The notes under the pieces are model-generated. The model had not been told where the DNA came from. It saw only the letters and a list, made by a program, of their open reading frames with translations, and ran no database searches. Shown in pieces: positions 22,962 to 30,753 of a stretch of DNA of 64,000 nt. Numbering within the stretch: position 1 is the stretch's first letter; every line of letters starts with the position of its first letter. Source of the DNA: a virus. Both the position numbers and the translations under genes were made by a program. The DNA is taken from positions 1-64,000 of IMG/VR virus record IMGVR_UViG_3300028802_000007, one strand, 5' to 3'.

Positions 22962-23775
22962 GGCCAAGACGCAGTCCCTCGCCGCCAAGCTGGCGGAGAT
23001 CATGGGCCAGATGAAGCACGTCAAGAAGGAGGGCTTCAACAAGGCCCAGAACTACAAGTTCGTCCGCGAGACGGACGTCGCCGAGATGGCGTCGGAGCTC
23101 CTCGCGGCCAAGGGCATCTGGGTCCACCAGACGCTCATCGCGGAGGACATGGAGCCCCTGTACACGACCAACTCGGGGGCCCAGATGTGGCTGACCAAGG
23201 TCCAGATCGCGTTCAAGTTCATCGACGGCGCGACCCTCGAGGAGACCCTCCCGCAGACCTTCAGCGGGCACGGTGCCGACACGGGCGACAAGGGCATCTA
23301 CAAGGCCATGACCGGCGCTGAGAAGTACTTCCTGATGAAGTCCTTCCTGATCTCGACCGGTGACGACCCTGAGGCCGACGAGAAGGTGGACAAGGCCGCC
23401 GACGCTGCCGGTGCCGCAACCGCTCCCCGGGTGGTGCGCGGATCGCAGTCCGGCGTCCAGCGCGGAGGCCGCTCCGACGCTGCCACAGCCGCTCAGGTCA
23501 ACGAGGTGGCCCGCTTGGTCAAGGAGTTGAACCTGACTGCCGAGACGGCCCTGCCCATCATCCAGGCCGTTCTGGGCGAGATCCCGGCGGATAAGCAGAA
23601 CATGCGCGACTTCCTCGGATCGAAGAAGTCGGCTGAGGTCGGCAAGCTCATCGAGGCGCTCATGGAGTTCAAGCCCGTCGAGAAGGCGGTCGCGGGCGGC
23701 GACCAAGCGGATCTCGAGGCTCGCGAAGGTCTGGACCTCCGCGACGAGCCCCCGGCGGCCATGGCGGTCGTCTAG
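22954..23775 (+). CDS. erf: ERF-family single-strand annealing protein
   Basis: The 273-residue protein matches ERF recombinases. An N-terminal helical start QSLAAKLAEIMGQMKHVKK is followed by the family core, VQIAFKFIDGATLEE and the diagnostic DKGIYKAMTGAEKYFLMKS before ISTGDDPEAD. The middle is a flexible Ala/Gly/Arg linker, and the C-terminus holds a small helical domain (VARLVKELNLTAETAL). ERF anneals complementary single strands for recombination and genome circularisation. AAGGAGGTCACC precedes the ATG inside the end of the nuclease gene. Confidence 0.9.
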   Translation: MPEAKTQSLAAKLAEIMGQMKHVKKEGFNKAQNYKFVRETDVAEMASELLAAKGIWVHQTLIAEDMEPLYTTNSGAQMWLTKVQIAFKFIDGATLEETLPQTFSGHGADTGDKGIYKAMTGAEKYFLMKSFLISTGDDPEADEKVDKAADAAGAATAPRVVRGSQSGVQRGGRSDAATAAQVNEVARLVKELNLTAETALPIIQAVLGEIPADKQNMRDFLGSKKSAEVGKLIEALMEFKPVEKAVAGGDQADLEAREGLDLRDEPPAAMAVV

Positions 23776-23814
23776 ACTTACGGGCCGTCCCTAACGGGTC
23801 GGCATCGGTGACGC

Positions 23815-23842
23815 GGACCGGATGTCTGACAGCATCCGGTCC
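23815..23842 (+). other. Perfect hairpin between recombination and replication genes
   Basis: GGACCGGATG (23815-23824) and CATCCGGTCC (23833-23842) form a ten-base-pair stem with an eight-base loop in the 96-base gap between the annealing protein and the primase. No T tract follows, so it may be a processing or pausing site rather than a terminator. Confidence 0.6.
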
Positions 23843-23871
23843 CCGCCGCCCTTACTGTCAGGAGGGCTGGT

Positions 23872-24783
23872 TTGTACGATCCCGTCGAGGTGGCGACCTT
23901 CTACGTCGCCATGTTCCCGGCACGAGACGACGTGTACAGCGTCTGGACGCCGGAGTTGCAGGGCTGGCGACCCGTTCGAGAACCGCTCACGCCTCAGATC
24001 ATCCTCGCTGGCCTGACCAAGGCCGGTCCCGCCATCAGCGGCTACATGATCTCCCCGGACTCCTTCACGCACTCATTGGCGATCGACTTCGACACCCCCG
24101 ACGGACTCGAGCAGGGCTTCGCCGTGGCGGCGGCCATGGGCGCAGCGGGCCTCCCGGCCTACGTCGAGACGAGCCGTCGAGGCTCCCATCTGTGGCTGAC
24201 CCTCGATGGTCAGGTGAGCGCGAAAGTGGCCCGCCGAGCCCTGCGGGCGTTTCTCGCCACCGCCCTCGCGGACCCTGAGGATGTTCACATCGAGATCAGG
24301 CCAGGGTCCGACACCATCGCCCCGGGGGGCTTGGGGCATGCACTACGATTGCCGTTCATGCCGCACCCCAAGACCGGTGTCACGCCCCAGTTCATGGACG
24401 CATCCGGCACCGTCATGGGACCCACCATCGCTGCCGCCCTCCTCGACATCAAGTGGGGCGAAGCGAGCATCATTACCGACTGGTCGAAGCGTTGGTCCCC
24501 GGTCACGACCCGGATCAGCAAGGCCTACGCCGACCCCAAGGACTTCGGTCCAGATGAGTACGAGAACGCGTCCGCCTCGCAGATCCTCCGCGAGCTATGG
24601 GGCGCGGACCGGGCAGTCCCCGGGCGCAGCATCCGGTGCCCTGCCCATGACGACAAGGTCGCTTCCCTCAGCATCCTCCGCGACGATCGAAGGGTCATCT
24701 GCAAGAGCCCATCGTGCCCCCTCAACAACGGGGACCACGGACGAGGCACCTTCGAGCTCACCCGTCTCGCCATCCATGTCTGA
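23872..24783 (+). CDS. Archaeo-eukaryotic-type primase with CHC2-like zinc finger
   Basis: The 303-residue protein shows an AEP core: SLAIDFDTPDGLEQG carries the catalytic D-x-D, VETSRRGSHLWLTLDG the RGSHLW (sxH) nucleotide-binding motif, and FMPHPKTG lies near the third site. The C-terminal RCPAHDDKVASLSI followed by ICKSPSCPLNNGDHG resembles the CHC2 zinc finger of DnaG primases. The start is a TTG at 23872 with AGGAGGG upstream. It would make primers for phage replication together with the helicase encoded by the overlapping next gene. Confidence 0.85.
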   Translation: MYDPVEVATFYVAMFPARDDVYSVWTPELQGWRPVREPLTPQIILAGLTKAGPAISGYMISPDSFTHSLAIDFDTPDGLEQGFAVAAAMGAAGLPAYVETSRRGSHLWLTLDGQVSAKVARRALRAFLATALADPEDVHIEIRPGSDTIAPGGLGHALRLPFMPHPKTGVTPQFMDASGTVMGPTIAAALLDIKWGEASIITDWSKRWSPVTTRISKAYADPKDFGPDEYENASASQILRELWGADRAVPGRSIRCPAHDDKVASLSILRDDRRVICKSPSCPLNNGDHGRGTFELTRLAIHV

Positions 24784-26131
24784 GCCGGAACGGTTCAACT
24801 TCGAGAAGGTCGGTCTGGGCTACCGGGTCTGGCCGACGGATGAAGAGCTCAACTGCGACCTGAAGGTCAGCCACATCAAGCGCAAGGGCGGCGACCTCCA
24901 CGGACTCCTGCGGGTCGGCTGCAAGTTCAAGGGCGTCAAGACCATCAACGGCGTCCTCCACACGACCCGGTTCAACCTGTCGGCGGGCCAGACCCGCAAG
25001 CAGGTGGCGGCGCTTCTCAAGACGAGGACCCCGGGCTTCGAGACCATGGACTGGTTCGACGCCCTCGAGTTCCTCTGCCAGCACGTCGAGGAGGCTGAGT
25101 CCACGGGCGAGCCCATCGTCGAGGTCGGCACCAACCGACCGGAGGCGAAGCGGAACAACCGGATCGCCCTGGACCCGCTGGTCCCGGCCAACGTCGCCTC
25201 GCTCCTGTACGGACCGGGCGGTGCCGGAAAGAGCGTCCTCGCCCTCGCTGGTGCCCTGTCGATCGCCACGAACCACGAAGTCATCCCGGGCATCCCGCCC
25301 GTCATCACCGGCAACGTCCTGTACCTCGACTGGGAGACCGACGCCTACGTCGTCAACGACCGGATCTGGGCACTTTGCACAGGTGCCGGTGTCCAACCGA
25401 CCAACATGTCCTACCGGCGCTGCAACCGACCGCTCGCCGACGACGCCGAAGAGCTGGCGATGCTGGTGGGCTCGCTGAACATCGTGTACATGGTCATCGA
25501 CTCGTGCGGGCCGGCGATGGGCACGTCGGGCGAGTACGGCGACGCGAACGAGAGCACCCTCCGCCTGTTCGAGGCGATCCGGCACATCGGCATCACGACC
25601 CAGATCATCGACCACGTCAGCAAGCAGGAGATGCGATCGCCCAAGGGCAAGGTCACCGGACTCCTGCCCTACGGCTCGATCTACAAGGTCAACCTGTCGC
25701 GTGCCGCGTGGGAGCTCCGCAACGGGACCTCGACGGACGACGAGCAGTTGCACATCACCCTGCACAACACCAAGGCCAACGACAGCCGCCTCCACGAGCC
25801 CATCAGGCTGATGCTCGACTGGGAGGCGGATCGCATCGAGTTCCTCGCCGACCATGGCGAGGTCCAGCAGGTGCGAGAGCCGGTCGGCGACACCTGGCGT
25901 GACAAGCTGCGGAGCTTCCTCGAGGACGAGAACGGCGGGCCCGTCGAGACGTCGGTCGCCGCCAAGATGCTCAACACGACCATCGAGAACATCCGCAACC
26001 AGATCCAGCGATACCCGGGTGACTTCACCCGCCCCGACGGTCAGTCCAGGTCCGTGATGTTGACCCCTCACGGGGCTATCGGCGGGTCCTCGAATGTGGT
26101 CTCTTTCATGGCTGCAAGGGGTCCAGAATGA
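24776..26131 (+). CDS. RepA/DnaB-like hexameric helicase (AAA_25 family)
   Basis: The 451-residue product has an N-terminal DNA-binding-like region, then a RecA-type ATPase: Walker A LLYGPGGAGKSVLALAGALS, NVLYLDWETDAYVVNDRI (sensor after a strand), Walker B IVYMVIDSCGPAM and a conserved His in IDHVSKQE. This matches RepA/AAA_25 replicative helicases of phages and plasmids. The C-terminal 90 residues include a winged-helix-like segment (TSVAAKMLNTTIENIRNQIQ). It overlaps the primase stop, suggesting a primase-helicase unit. Confidence 0.85.
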   Translation: MSEPERFNFEKVGLGYRVWPTDEELNCDLKVSHIKRKGGDLHGLLRVGCKFKGVKTINGVLHTTRFNLSAGQTRKQVAALLKTRTPGFETMDWFDALEFLCQHVEEAESTGEPIVEVGTNRPEAKRNNRIALDPLVPANVASLLYGPGGAGKSVLALAGALSIATNHEVIPGIPPVITGNVLYLDWETDAYVVNDRIWALCTGAGVQPTNMSYRRCNRPLADDAEELAMLVGSLNIVYMVIDSCGPAMGTSGEYGDANESTLRLFEAIRHIGITTQIIDHVSKQEMRSPKGKVTGLLPYGSIYKVNLSRAAWELRNGTSTDDEQLHITLHNTKANDSRLHEPIRLMLDWEADRIEFLADHGEVQQVREPVGDTWRDKLRSFLEDENGGPVETSVAAKMLNTTIENIRNQIQRYPGDFTRPDGQSRSVMLTPHGAIGGSSNVVSFMAARGPE

Positions 26132-26135
26132 CCTA

Positions 26136-26278
26136 CCGTAGCAGCTACCGTAGCAAGCGTAGCGTAGCAACCGTAGCAGGGGAAAGGAAGCGTAGCGTAG
26201 CAACCCCCTATAAGGGGGGGTTGCTACGCTACGCTTTCTCCCTGTCCCTGCCGTCCCTGCTTGGCCTCGATGCTACGG
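26136..26278. repeat. CGTAGCA iteron-like cluster with 19-bp palindrome
   Basis: SCGTAGCA occurs at 26136-26143, 26148-26155, 26162-26169, 26171-26178 and 26195-26202 on the plus strand. It occurs on the minus strand at 26222-26229 and 26271-26278, plus two near-copies. Positions 26190-26208 and 26216-26234 form a perfect 19-base-pair stem with a TATAAGG loop. The cluster fills the 162-base gap after the helicase gene and uses the same octamer as the control region at 11.1-11.4 kb. It could be a replication origin, operator array or bidirectional terminator. Confidence 0.75.
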
Positions 26279-26293
26279 TTTGGCGGGTGCCCT

Positions 26294-26662
26294 GTGAGTC
26301 GTAAAGATCCGGTCTCCGACAAGGTGGCTGAAGCTGTTGCCCGACGGGACTTCTACCAGTGCGTCGCACCCCGTCTAGACCAGGTTGGGTGGTGCCATGA
26401 CAAGTGGGGCAATCTGATCACCCGCTGGCCTGACCGGCGGATTGATGCGGACAAGGTGACGTTCGCTCATGTGAAAGAGGCCGACGAACAAGCCATGGGA
26501 TCGCGGGCCAAGTCCGACACCGACCACCTGCTCCTGCTGTGCTGGGGTCATCACCTCGGCTCCGGCGAGAGGGGTGGCTACTGCTGGGGCACCAGCCGAG
26601 CCGGCCTCGAGAAGCAGCGCGGCTACCTGGCCCAGTTCCAGACGAGGACCGTCAGCCGATGA
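26294..26662 (+). CDS. Possible HNH-like nuclease, 122 residues
   Basis: From a GTG at 26294. Cys at CVAPRLDQVGWC, then TFAHVKEAD, DTDHLLLLCWGHH and a later Cys match the spacing of degenerate HNH endonucleases (C...C, H, D-x-H-L...C-x2-H). Metal binding is likely; catalytic ability is not certain. It is the first gene after the iteron-like cluster. Confidence 0.6.
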   Translation: MSRKDPVSDKVAEAVARRDFYQCVAPRLDQVGWCHDKWGNLITRWPDRRIDADKVTFAHVKEADEQAMGSRAKSDTDHLLLLCWGHHLGSGERGGYCWGTSRAGLEKQRGYLAQFQTRTVSR

Positions 26663-26847
26663 AGCACCTGTACGCCGGAGCCATCGTCGGAGGCATCCTC
26701 GCCCTGCTGATCGCGGCCACCGTCGTCATGTGGGCGTTCCTCAGCCTGTTCATCAGCAAGGAGCTCGCGGCCCTCTTGACGGGTGGCATCATCCTCGTCA
26801 TGGCGGCGACCGCCGTCCTGGACCTTGTCACGGAGAAGAACGCATGA
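26659..26847 (+). CDS. Two-span membrane protein, 62 residues
   Basis: MKHLYAGAIVGGILALLIAA continues as a first helix and LLTGGIILVMAATAVL as a second, with short charged ends, a holin-like hairpin. Overlaps neighbours as ATGA on both sides. A true lysis role is not supported by context (replication genes). Confidence 0.6.
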   Translation: MKHLYAGAIVGGILALLIAATVVMWAFLSLFISKELAALLTGGIILVMAATAVLDLVTEKNA

Positions 26848-27545
26848 CCATGACGTTGCTCGACAAGTTGAAGGAGACCCGGCGACGCCACCCGTTCGGC
26901 CAGTTCGGAACGTCCGACGATGAATGCACCGACAACGGAGCCCTCGGCTGCACCCACACCGTCTGGCGCTGGATCGCGTGGTGCTACAAGGGCAAGTGGT
27001 ACAGCCACGACCAGCTCAGCAAGCTGTCGGGCTACCCCTGCGGCGGCGGTCCCAGCAACCGGGGCATGCGCGTCAGCGAGTCCCAGAAGCTGGTCAAGGC
27101 CCTCGGCCTGCCGTACGTCTACCGCAACAGCCTGACCTCGGGCGAACTGCTCCAAGCCTCCAAGCGGGGCCCGGTCCTGTTCGCGATCCGCTACGGCGAC
27201 TGGCCCAACTGGGCCCACTACGGCGGCCAGAGCCGGCCCCGTCCTTGGGCCCGCCCGCTCGACCACGCCGGTCGCAACCAGTTCGTGGGGTTCACCGGAT
27301 CTCACGCCGTCGGGCTCCTCGGCTACGTCCGGGTCAGCACCTCCAAGGGCGTCTTCGTCCGCAACGATGCCTACTGCTTCGAGCCCAACCACGACAGCCC
27401 AGCCCGCCCGGAGAACGTCGCCTATGACATCGTCACCCAAACCCAGTTGAACGCCGCCTATCAGGCGACCAAGACCAAGCTCCACTGGAAGGTCAATCTG
27501 GCCTTCATCCCGACCAAGGCCCCGACATTCCCAGGAGGACTGTGA
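26844..27545 (+). CDS. Papain/C39-like fold protein, 233 residues
   Basis: The N-terminal DDECTDNGALGCTHTVWRWI could supply a catalytic Cys. SGELLQASKRGPVLFAIRYG, GSHAVGLLGYVRV (catalytic His) and VFVRNDAYCFEPNHD (Asn/Asp) follow the order of papain-like C39 and amidase folds (Cys, His, Asp/Asn). No signal peptide. The substrate might be peptide or peptidoglycan; an endolysin role is possible but it lies far from the other cell-wall genes. Family not named with certainty. Confidence 0.6.
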   Translation: MTMTLLDKLKETRRRHPFGQFGTSDDECTDNGALGCTHTVWRWIAWCYKGKWYSHDQLSKLSGYPCGGGPSNRGMRVSESQKLVKALGLPYVYRNSLTSGELLQASKRGPVLFAIRYGDWPNWAHYGGQSRPRPWARPLDHAGRNQFVGFTGSHAVGLLGYVRVSTSKGVFVRNDAYCFEPNHDSPARPENVAYDIVTQTQLNAAYQATKTKLHWKVNLAFIPTKAPTFPGGL

Positions 27546-27733
27546 TGGTTGACCCGAAAGACGATCCGACGCCCGCTGACGACCCGGAGGTCGGAGCGGA
27601 GGTCGAGGTGGTCTCCGACGATGACATCGCCCCCGCCGATGACATCGAGACCGCGCCTGAGGCGGTCGAGGAGGACGAGACCGTCGAAGATGCCGACGGC
27701 GACACCGCAGAAGATGAGGACCTTGGCGAATGA
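27545..27733 (+). CDS. Acidic 62-residue protein
   Basis: Almost half of the residues are Asp or Glu, interrupted by Pro and Ala; strongly disordered and DNA-mimic-like in charge. Such proteins can inhibit DNA-binding host enzymes, but composition alone does not show it. ATG shares bases with the preceding stop. Confidence 0.6.
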   Translation: MVDPKDDPTPADDPEVGAEVEVVSDDDIAPADDIETAPEAVEEDETVEDADGDTAEDEDLGE

Positions 27734-27915
27734 GTGACGAGCCCATCCTCGCCGTCTACGCGGCCAGGATCACCGTTCGTGGCACCGGCACCGCCCCGAC
27801 CCTCGACGAGCTCGAGGCCGCGATCGAGAAGGCGGTCGAAGACCTTGGCATGGTCTCCCGGGCCAACCAGCCGCTGCTCTCGGTCAACGCCGAAGCAACG
27901 AGGACCGACCAGTAG
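27730..27915 (+). CDS. Hypothetical protein, 61 residues
   Basis: A strand (ILAVYAARITVRG) then a helix (LDELEAAIEKAVEDLGMVS), a small alpha/beta sandwich half. Its stop lies right at the beginning of the RusA-like frame. Unrecognised. Confidence 0.6.
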   Translation: MSDEPILAVYAARITVRGTGTAPTLDELEAAIEKAVEDLGMVSRANQPLLSVNAEATRTDQ

Positions 27916-28286
27916 CCTGGACCGTCACCATCCCGGGCCACGTCCCGTCGGGAAACCACGCGACCAAGATCGGTCGTGGCTACCGGGCTGGTGGTATCAC
28001 CTATCCGAAGATCATCAAGACGGCAGCGGCTGAGGCCTACCAGCAGGGCGCGGCCATGCTGGTCAGGACGGCCAGACCGTCGGGCTGGAAGTGGGACGGC
28101 GGACAGGTCATCGTCGAGTACCGCATGTTCCTCGACGATGACGCTGACTGCACCAACATCATCAAGACGCTCGAGGATGCCATCTTCCCGGCCTTGGGCA
28201 TCAACGACACGTTCGCCCTGCCAAGGGCCATGAGCAAGGAGGTCGTCAAGAAGAACGAAGCCCGTATCGAGGTGACCATCGGATGA
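27912..28286 (+). CDS. RusA-like Holliday-junction resolvase, unusual start
   Basis: The frame reads TIPGHVPSGNHATKIGRGY near the start, then FLDDDADCTNIIKTLEDAIF with the paired Asp of RusA (DxDN-like) and ALGINDTFALP. RusA dimers cut Holliday junctions in recombination and concatemer processing. There is no ATG, GTG or TTG in frame between the preceding stop and the conserved N-terminus; the next ATG (28056) would remove a third of the fold. GTA at 27912 is given as a nominal start. A rare start codon, readthrough or a frameshift from 27730-27915 must be used. Confidence 0.7.
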   Translation, partial: VAWTVTIPGHVPSGNHATKIGRGYRAGGITYPKIIKTAAAEAYQQGAAMLVRTARPSGWKWDGGQVIVEYRMFLDDDADCTNIIKTLEDAIFPALGINDTFALPRAMSKEVVKKNEARIEVTIG

Positions 28287-28396
28287 TCCCGTTCGACACC
28301 GAGTTCCCGGCGGCCCTCACCATCGCCGCCATCGCCTGTTTCATCACCGGGGCCGCCATCTTGGTCGGTCTTATGTGGTGGCTCCTAGACTCGTAG
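28283..28396 (+). CDS. 37-residue membrane peptide
   Basis: MIPFDTEFPAALTIAAIACF continues into a hydrophobic helix ending WWLLDS. ATG overlaps the RusA stop. Function unknown. Confidence 0.5.
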   Translation: MIPFDTEFPAALTIAAIACFITGAAILVGLMWWLLDS

Positions 28397-28423
28397 TACC
28401 ATGACACTATTGGAGGTCAACCC

Positions 28424-28729
28424 GTGGCAGAGATTGTGATCCGCATCACCGTTCCCGACGGCACCAACGTCCGCGTCGATCAGGGCAGCAGCGGTGGCGG
28501 CTCGAACAAGCCGTTCGTCGAGCGCCCGGCTCCGCCGCACCCGTCCGGCACCTGCCCGGTGCATGACACCGAGTGGAAGCTGATCCCGGCTGGCTTCAGC
28601 AAGAACAAGACCAACGCCGACGGATCGCCGAAGCGATACAACGCCTTCTGGACATGCCCGGAGCGCGGCTGCGATGAGAAGCCGTCGTGGGACGACGCGG
28701 CGGACAACCTCGACGACCTCCCGTTCTGA
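28424..28729 (+). CDS. Zinc-ribbon protein, 101 residues
   Basis: GTG start with TTGGAGGTCAACC upstream. N-terminal strand AEIVIRITVPDGTNVRV, a disordered linker, then GTCPVHDTEWK...FWTCPERGCDEKP, a C-x2-H...C-x4-C ribbon. It resembles small DNA-associated ribbons near recombination genes. Role unproven. Confidence 0.65.
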   Translation: MAEIVIRITVPDGTNVRVDQGSSGGGSNKPFVERPAPPHPSGTCPVHDTEWKLIPAGFSKNKTNADGSPKRYNAFWTCPERGCDEKPSWDDAADNLDDLPF

Positions 28730-28730
28730 G

Positions 28731-28931
28731 ATGAACAGCAGGGACACCTGGTATCGGTGGAGCATCGACCGGACCCTCGAGGACGACCGTCGGGAGAACC
28801 CGGTCCCGGTCGATGACACGCCGCACCCGCACTTCCACAGCCACGGTGGGAAGCAGCACGCCCACGTCCACCAGCATCCTGAGGACCACGCCCACAGCAC
28901 GCGGCTGGACCTCCCGGGCCATGACGAGTGA
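28731..28931 (+). CDS. His-rich 66-residue protein
   Basis: The C-terminal half HPHFHSHGGKQHAHVHQHPE has alternating His, likely to bind several zinc or nickel ions. The N-terminal half is charged. A His-rich stretch also occurs in the prohead protease gene of this phage (57.4-57.5 kb). Overlaps the start of the next gene. Confidence 0.6.
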   Translation: MNSRDTWYRWSIDRTLEDDRRENPVPVDDTPHPHFHSHGGKQHAHVHQHPEDHAHSTRLDLPGHDE

Positions 28932-30753
28932 GCTCACCCACGCCTCCTTCTTCAGTGGAGTGGGTGGGGTCGATCTGGGACTCGAACGAGCCGGATGGCG
29001 AACCGTCAGCGTCAGCGAGATCGACCCCTACGCCTCAGCCGTCCTCGCCCGCCACTGGCCGGAAGCCCCGAACCTCGAAGACATCGTCGCTCTCGCAGAG
29101 CGCGAGGGTCATCACGGGGGAGACGTCGCCGACCCTGCCGACCAGCCAGAACCACAGCGGCGGGGGCGATCGCGGCGGGCTGATGGTGCTGGCTCCGACG
29201 CTCCGGGTGGGGCCCAAGAACAACCGAGCCGGCGGAACGTCGGCCATGGCTCCGGTCATCCTGACTGGAGAGACGCCACCCTCTGGTCAGGGGGCTTCCC
29301 CTGCCAGGACCTCTCGGTCGCGGGCAAGCGACGGGGGTTCGGTATTGATCGGGACGCTGAGGGAACACGTCCGCCCGGGGAGCAACACGGACCTGACCGT
29401 GGGCTGGCAGAAGGAACCCGATCCGGTCTCGCCTTCGCCTTCCTTCGTCTCGTTGACGTTCACCGACCTCGAGCCATCCTTCTCGAGAACGTCCCGGGTC
29501 TCCTCTCCAGCCATGGGGGCCGAGACCTTGGGGCTCTCCTCGGTACGATGGTCGAACTCGGGTACGGCGTGGCGTGGAGGGAGCTCGACGCAAAGCACTT
29601 CGGCGTGCCCCAGCGTCGCCGACGGATCTTCATCCTTGGTCTGCGAAGCGACGGAGACGACCCTGACGGACATCTTGCAGCCGATAGCGCCGCAGAGGTA
29701 CTCGCTGTCGGAACGCGCTGCGAGCGGCATCCTAGTGCGGGCTGGTCGTCGGGATCGGAGCCTGCCGCCCGACCTCGAGGAGGCGCTTCGCTCGTTGGCG
29801 GAGGGACGGACGCCCCTCAGTCCGAGCGCGTCTTCGATCCCGAAGGTGAGTCCCCTTCGCTCCACGTCCAGAAGCGATGGGGCGGACCCCAAGCTCCCGC
29901 CGTCCTCCTCCCTGGTGAGGCGGCTGACGCCGCTGGAGTGCGAGAGGCTGATGGGGTGGCCGGACGGCTGGACGATCGTCCCGGGCTGGCTCACGCGTTC
30001 ACGAAAGCCCGACGAGCCCACACCGACCAAGACCACGAGACGTGGGTCGAAGGCGACGCCACCCCCACCCTGAACGGGTTCGACGTCTCCGATGTCCGAG
30101 CCACGACCCTCATCAGCCAGTCCCTCGACCAGAAGGGCGGCGGCGTCGATGACAACGAGGCACAATCCGGGCTCGCCCTCGGTGGCATCGTCGGCGACGA
30201 CCCGCTCCTGCCCACCGGGCTCGACTCGAACCGCTACCGCTGCTGCGGCAACGGTGTCGTGGCCCCGGTGGCGGAGTGGATCGGCAAGCGCCTCGCCGAG
30301 TACCTGAACAAGAGCCCGTGGGTGGTGGTGCCAAAAGGCAACAGGGCAGCGGTCAAGCTGGCGGACGGCCACTACTCCCGCCGCAAGGTGGGCAGTCCGC
30401 AGTTCATGCCACCCGGCCAGACGCTGGTCCTCATCACGCCCGACGAGAAGGCCGTGTTCGGCTGGTGGCGACCGCATCCCGACTCCGGCATCGTCGCCAT
30501 GAACCACCTCGACGGCTGGACATGCACCATCTTCCGCAACACCGGACCCCTCCGGTCGAGCGACCTGATCCTCGCCGCCGAACGGGAGCTCCTCGAACGC
30601 TACGACGTGGGCCCGGACGGCCTGCTGACCTACGTCTGGGACGCCAAGGTCGCGTCGGAGAACCCGGGCTACTGCTTCAAGGTCGCCGGGTGGAAGCGCA
30701 TCGGGCGATCCCAGGACAACCGCAAGACCCTGCTCCAGAAGAGGACCGCATGA
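28921..30753 (+). CDS. C5-cytosine methyltransferase fused to Mom-like domain
   Basis: The frame of 610 residues carries methyltransferase motifs in order: THASFFSGVGGVDLGLE (I), GGFPCQDLSVAG (IV, nucleophilic Cys), AILLENVPGLLSS (VI), FGVPQRRRRIFILG (VIII) and RCCGNGVVAPVAEWI (X). From about residue 460 a second domain begins (LADGHYSRRK, VFGWWRP, SDLILAAERELLER, SENPGYCFKVAGWKRIGRS), resembling the GNAT-like Mom DNA-modification family. Between motifs, several stretches look like coding sequence only in the +1 frame, including RLTPLECERLMGWPDGW (motif IX). The gene is therefore mosaic, frameshifted or misassembled in parts. Confidence 0.75.
   Translation: MTSELTHASFFSGVGGVDLGLERAGWRTVSVSEIDPYASAVLARHWPEAPNLEDIVALAEREGHHGGDVADPADQPEPQRRGRSRRADGAGSDAPGGAQEQPSRRNVGHGSGHPDWRDATLWSGGFPCQDLSVAGKRRGFGIDRDAEGTRPPGEQHGPDRGLAEGTRSGLAFAFLRLVDVHRPRAILLENVPGLLSSHGGRDLGALLGTMVELGYGVAWRELDAKHFGVPQRRRRIFILGLRSDGDDPDGHLAADSAAEVLAVGTRCERHPSAGWSSGSEPAARPRGGASLVGGGTDAPQSERVFDPEGESPSLHVQKRWGGPQAPAVLLPGEAADAAGVREADGVAGRLDDRPGLAHAFTKARRAHTDQDHETWVEGDATPTLNGFDVSDVRATTLISQSLDQKGGGVDDNEAQSGLALGGIVGDDPLLPTGLDSNRYRCCGNGVVAPVAEWIGKRLAEYLNKSPWVVVPKGNRAAVKLADGHYSRRKVGSPQFMPPGQTLVLITPDEKAVFGWWRPHPDSGIVAMNHLDGWTCTIFRNTGPLRSSDLILAAERELLERYDVGPDGLLTYVWDAKVASENPGYCFKVAGWKRIGRSQDNRKTLLQKRTA

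Noticed and set aside
24758-26203. 481-codon minus-strand frame opposite the helicase gene
   Set aside because: Antisense shadow; the plus strand has clear Walker motifs and a coupled start.
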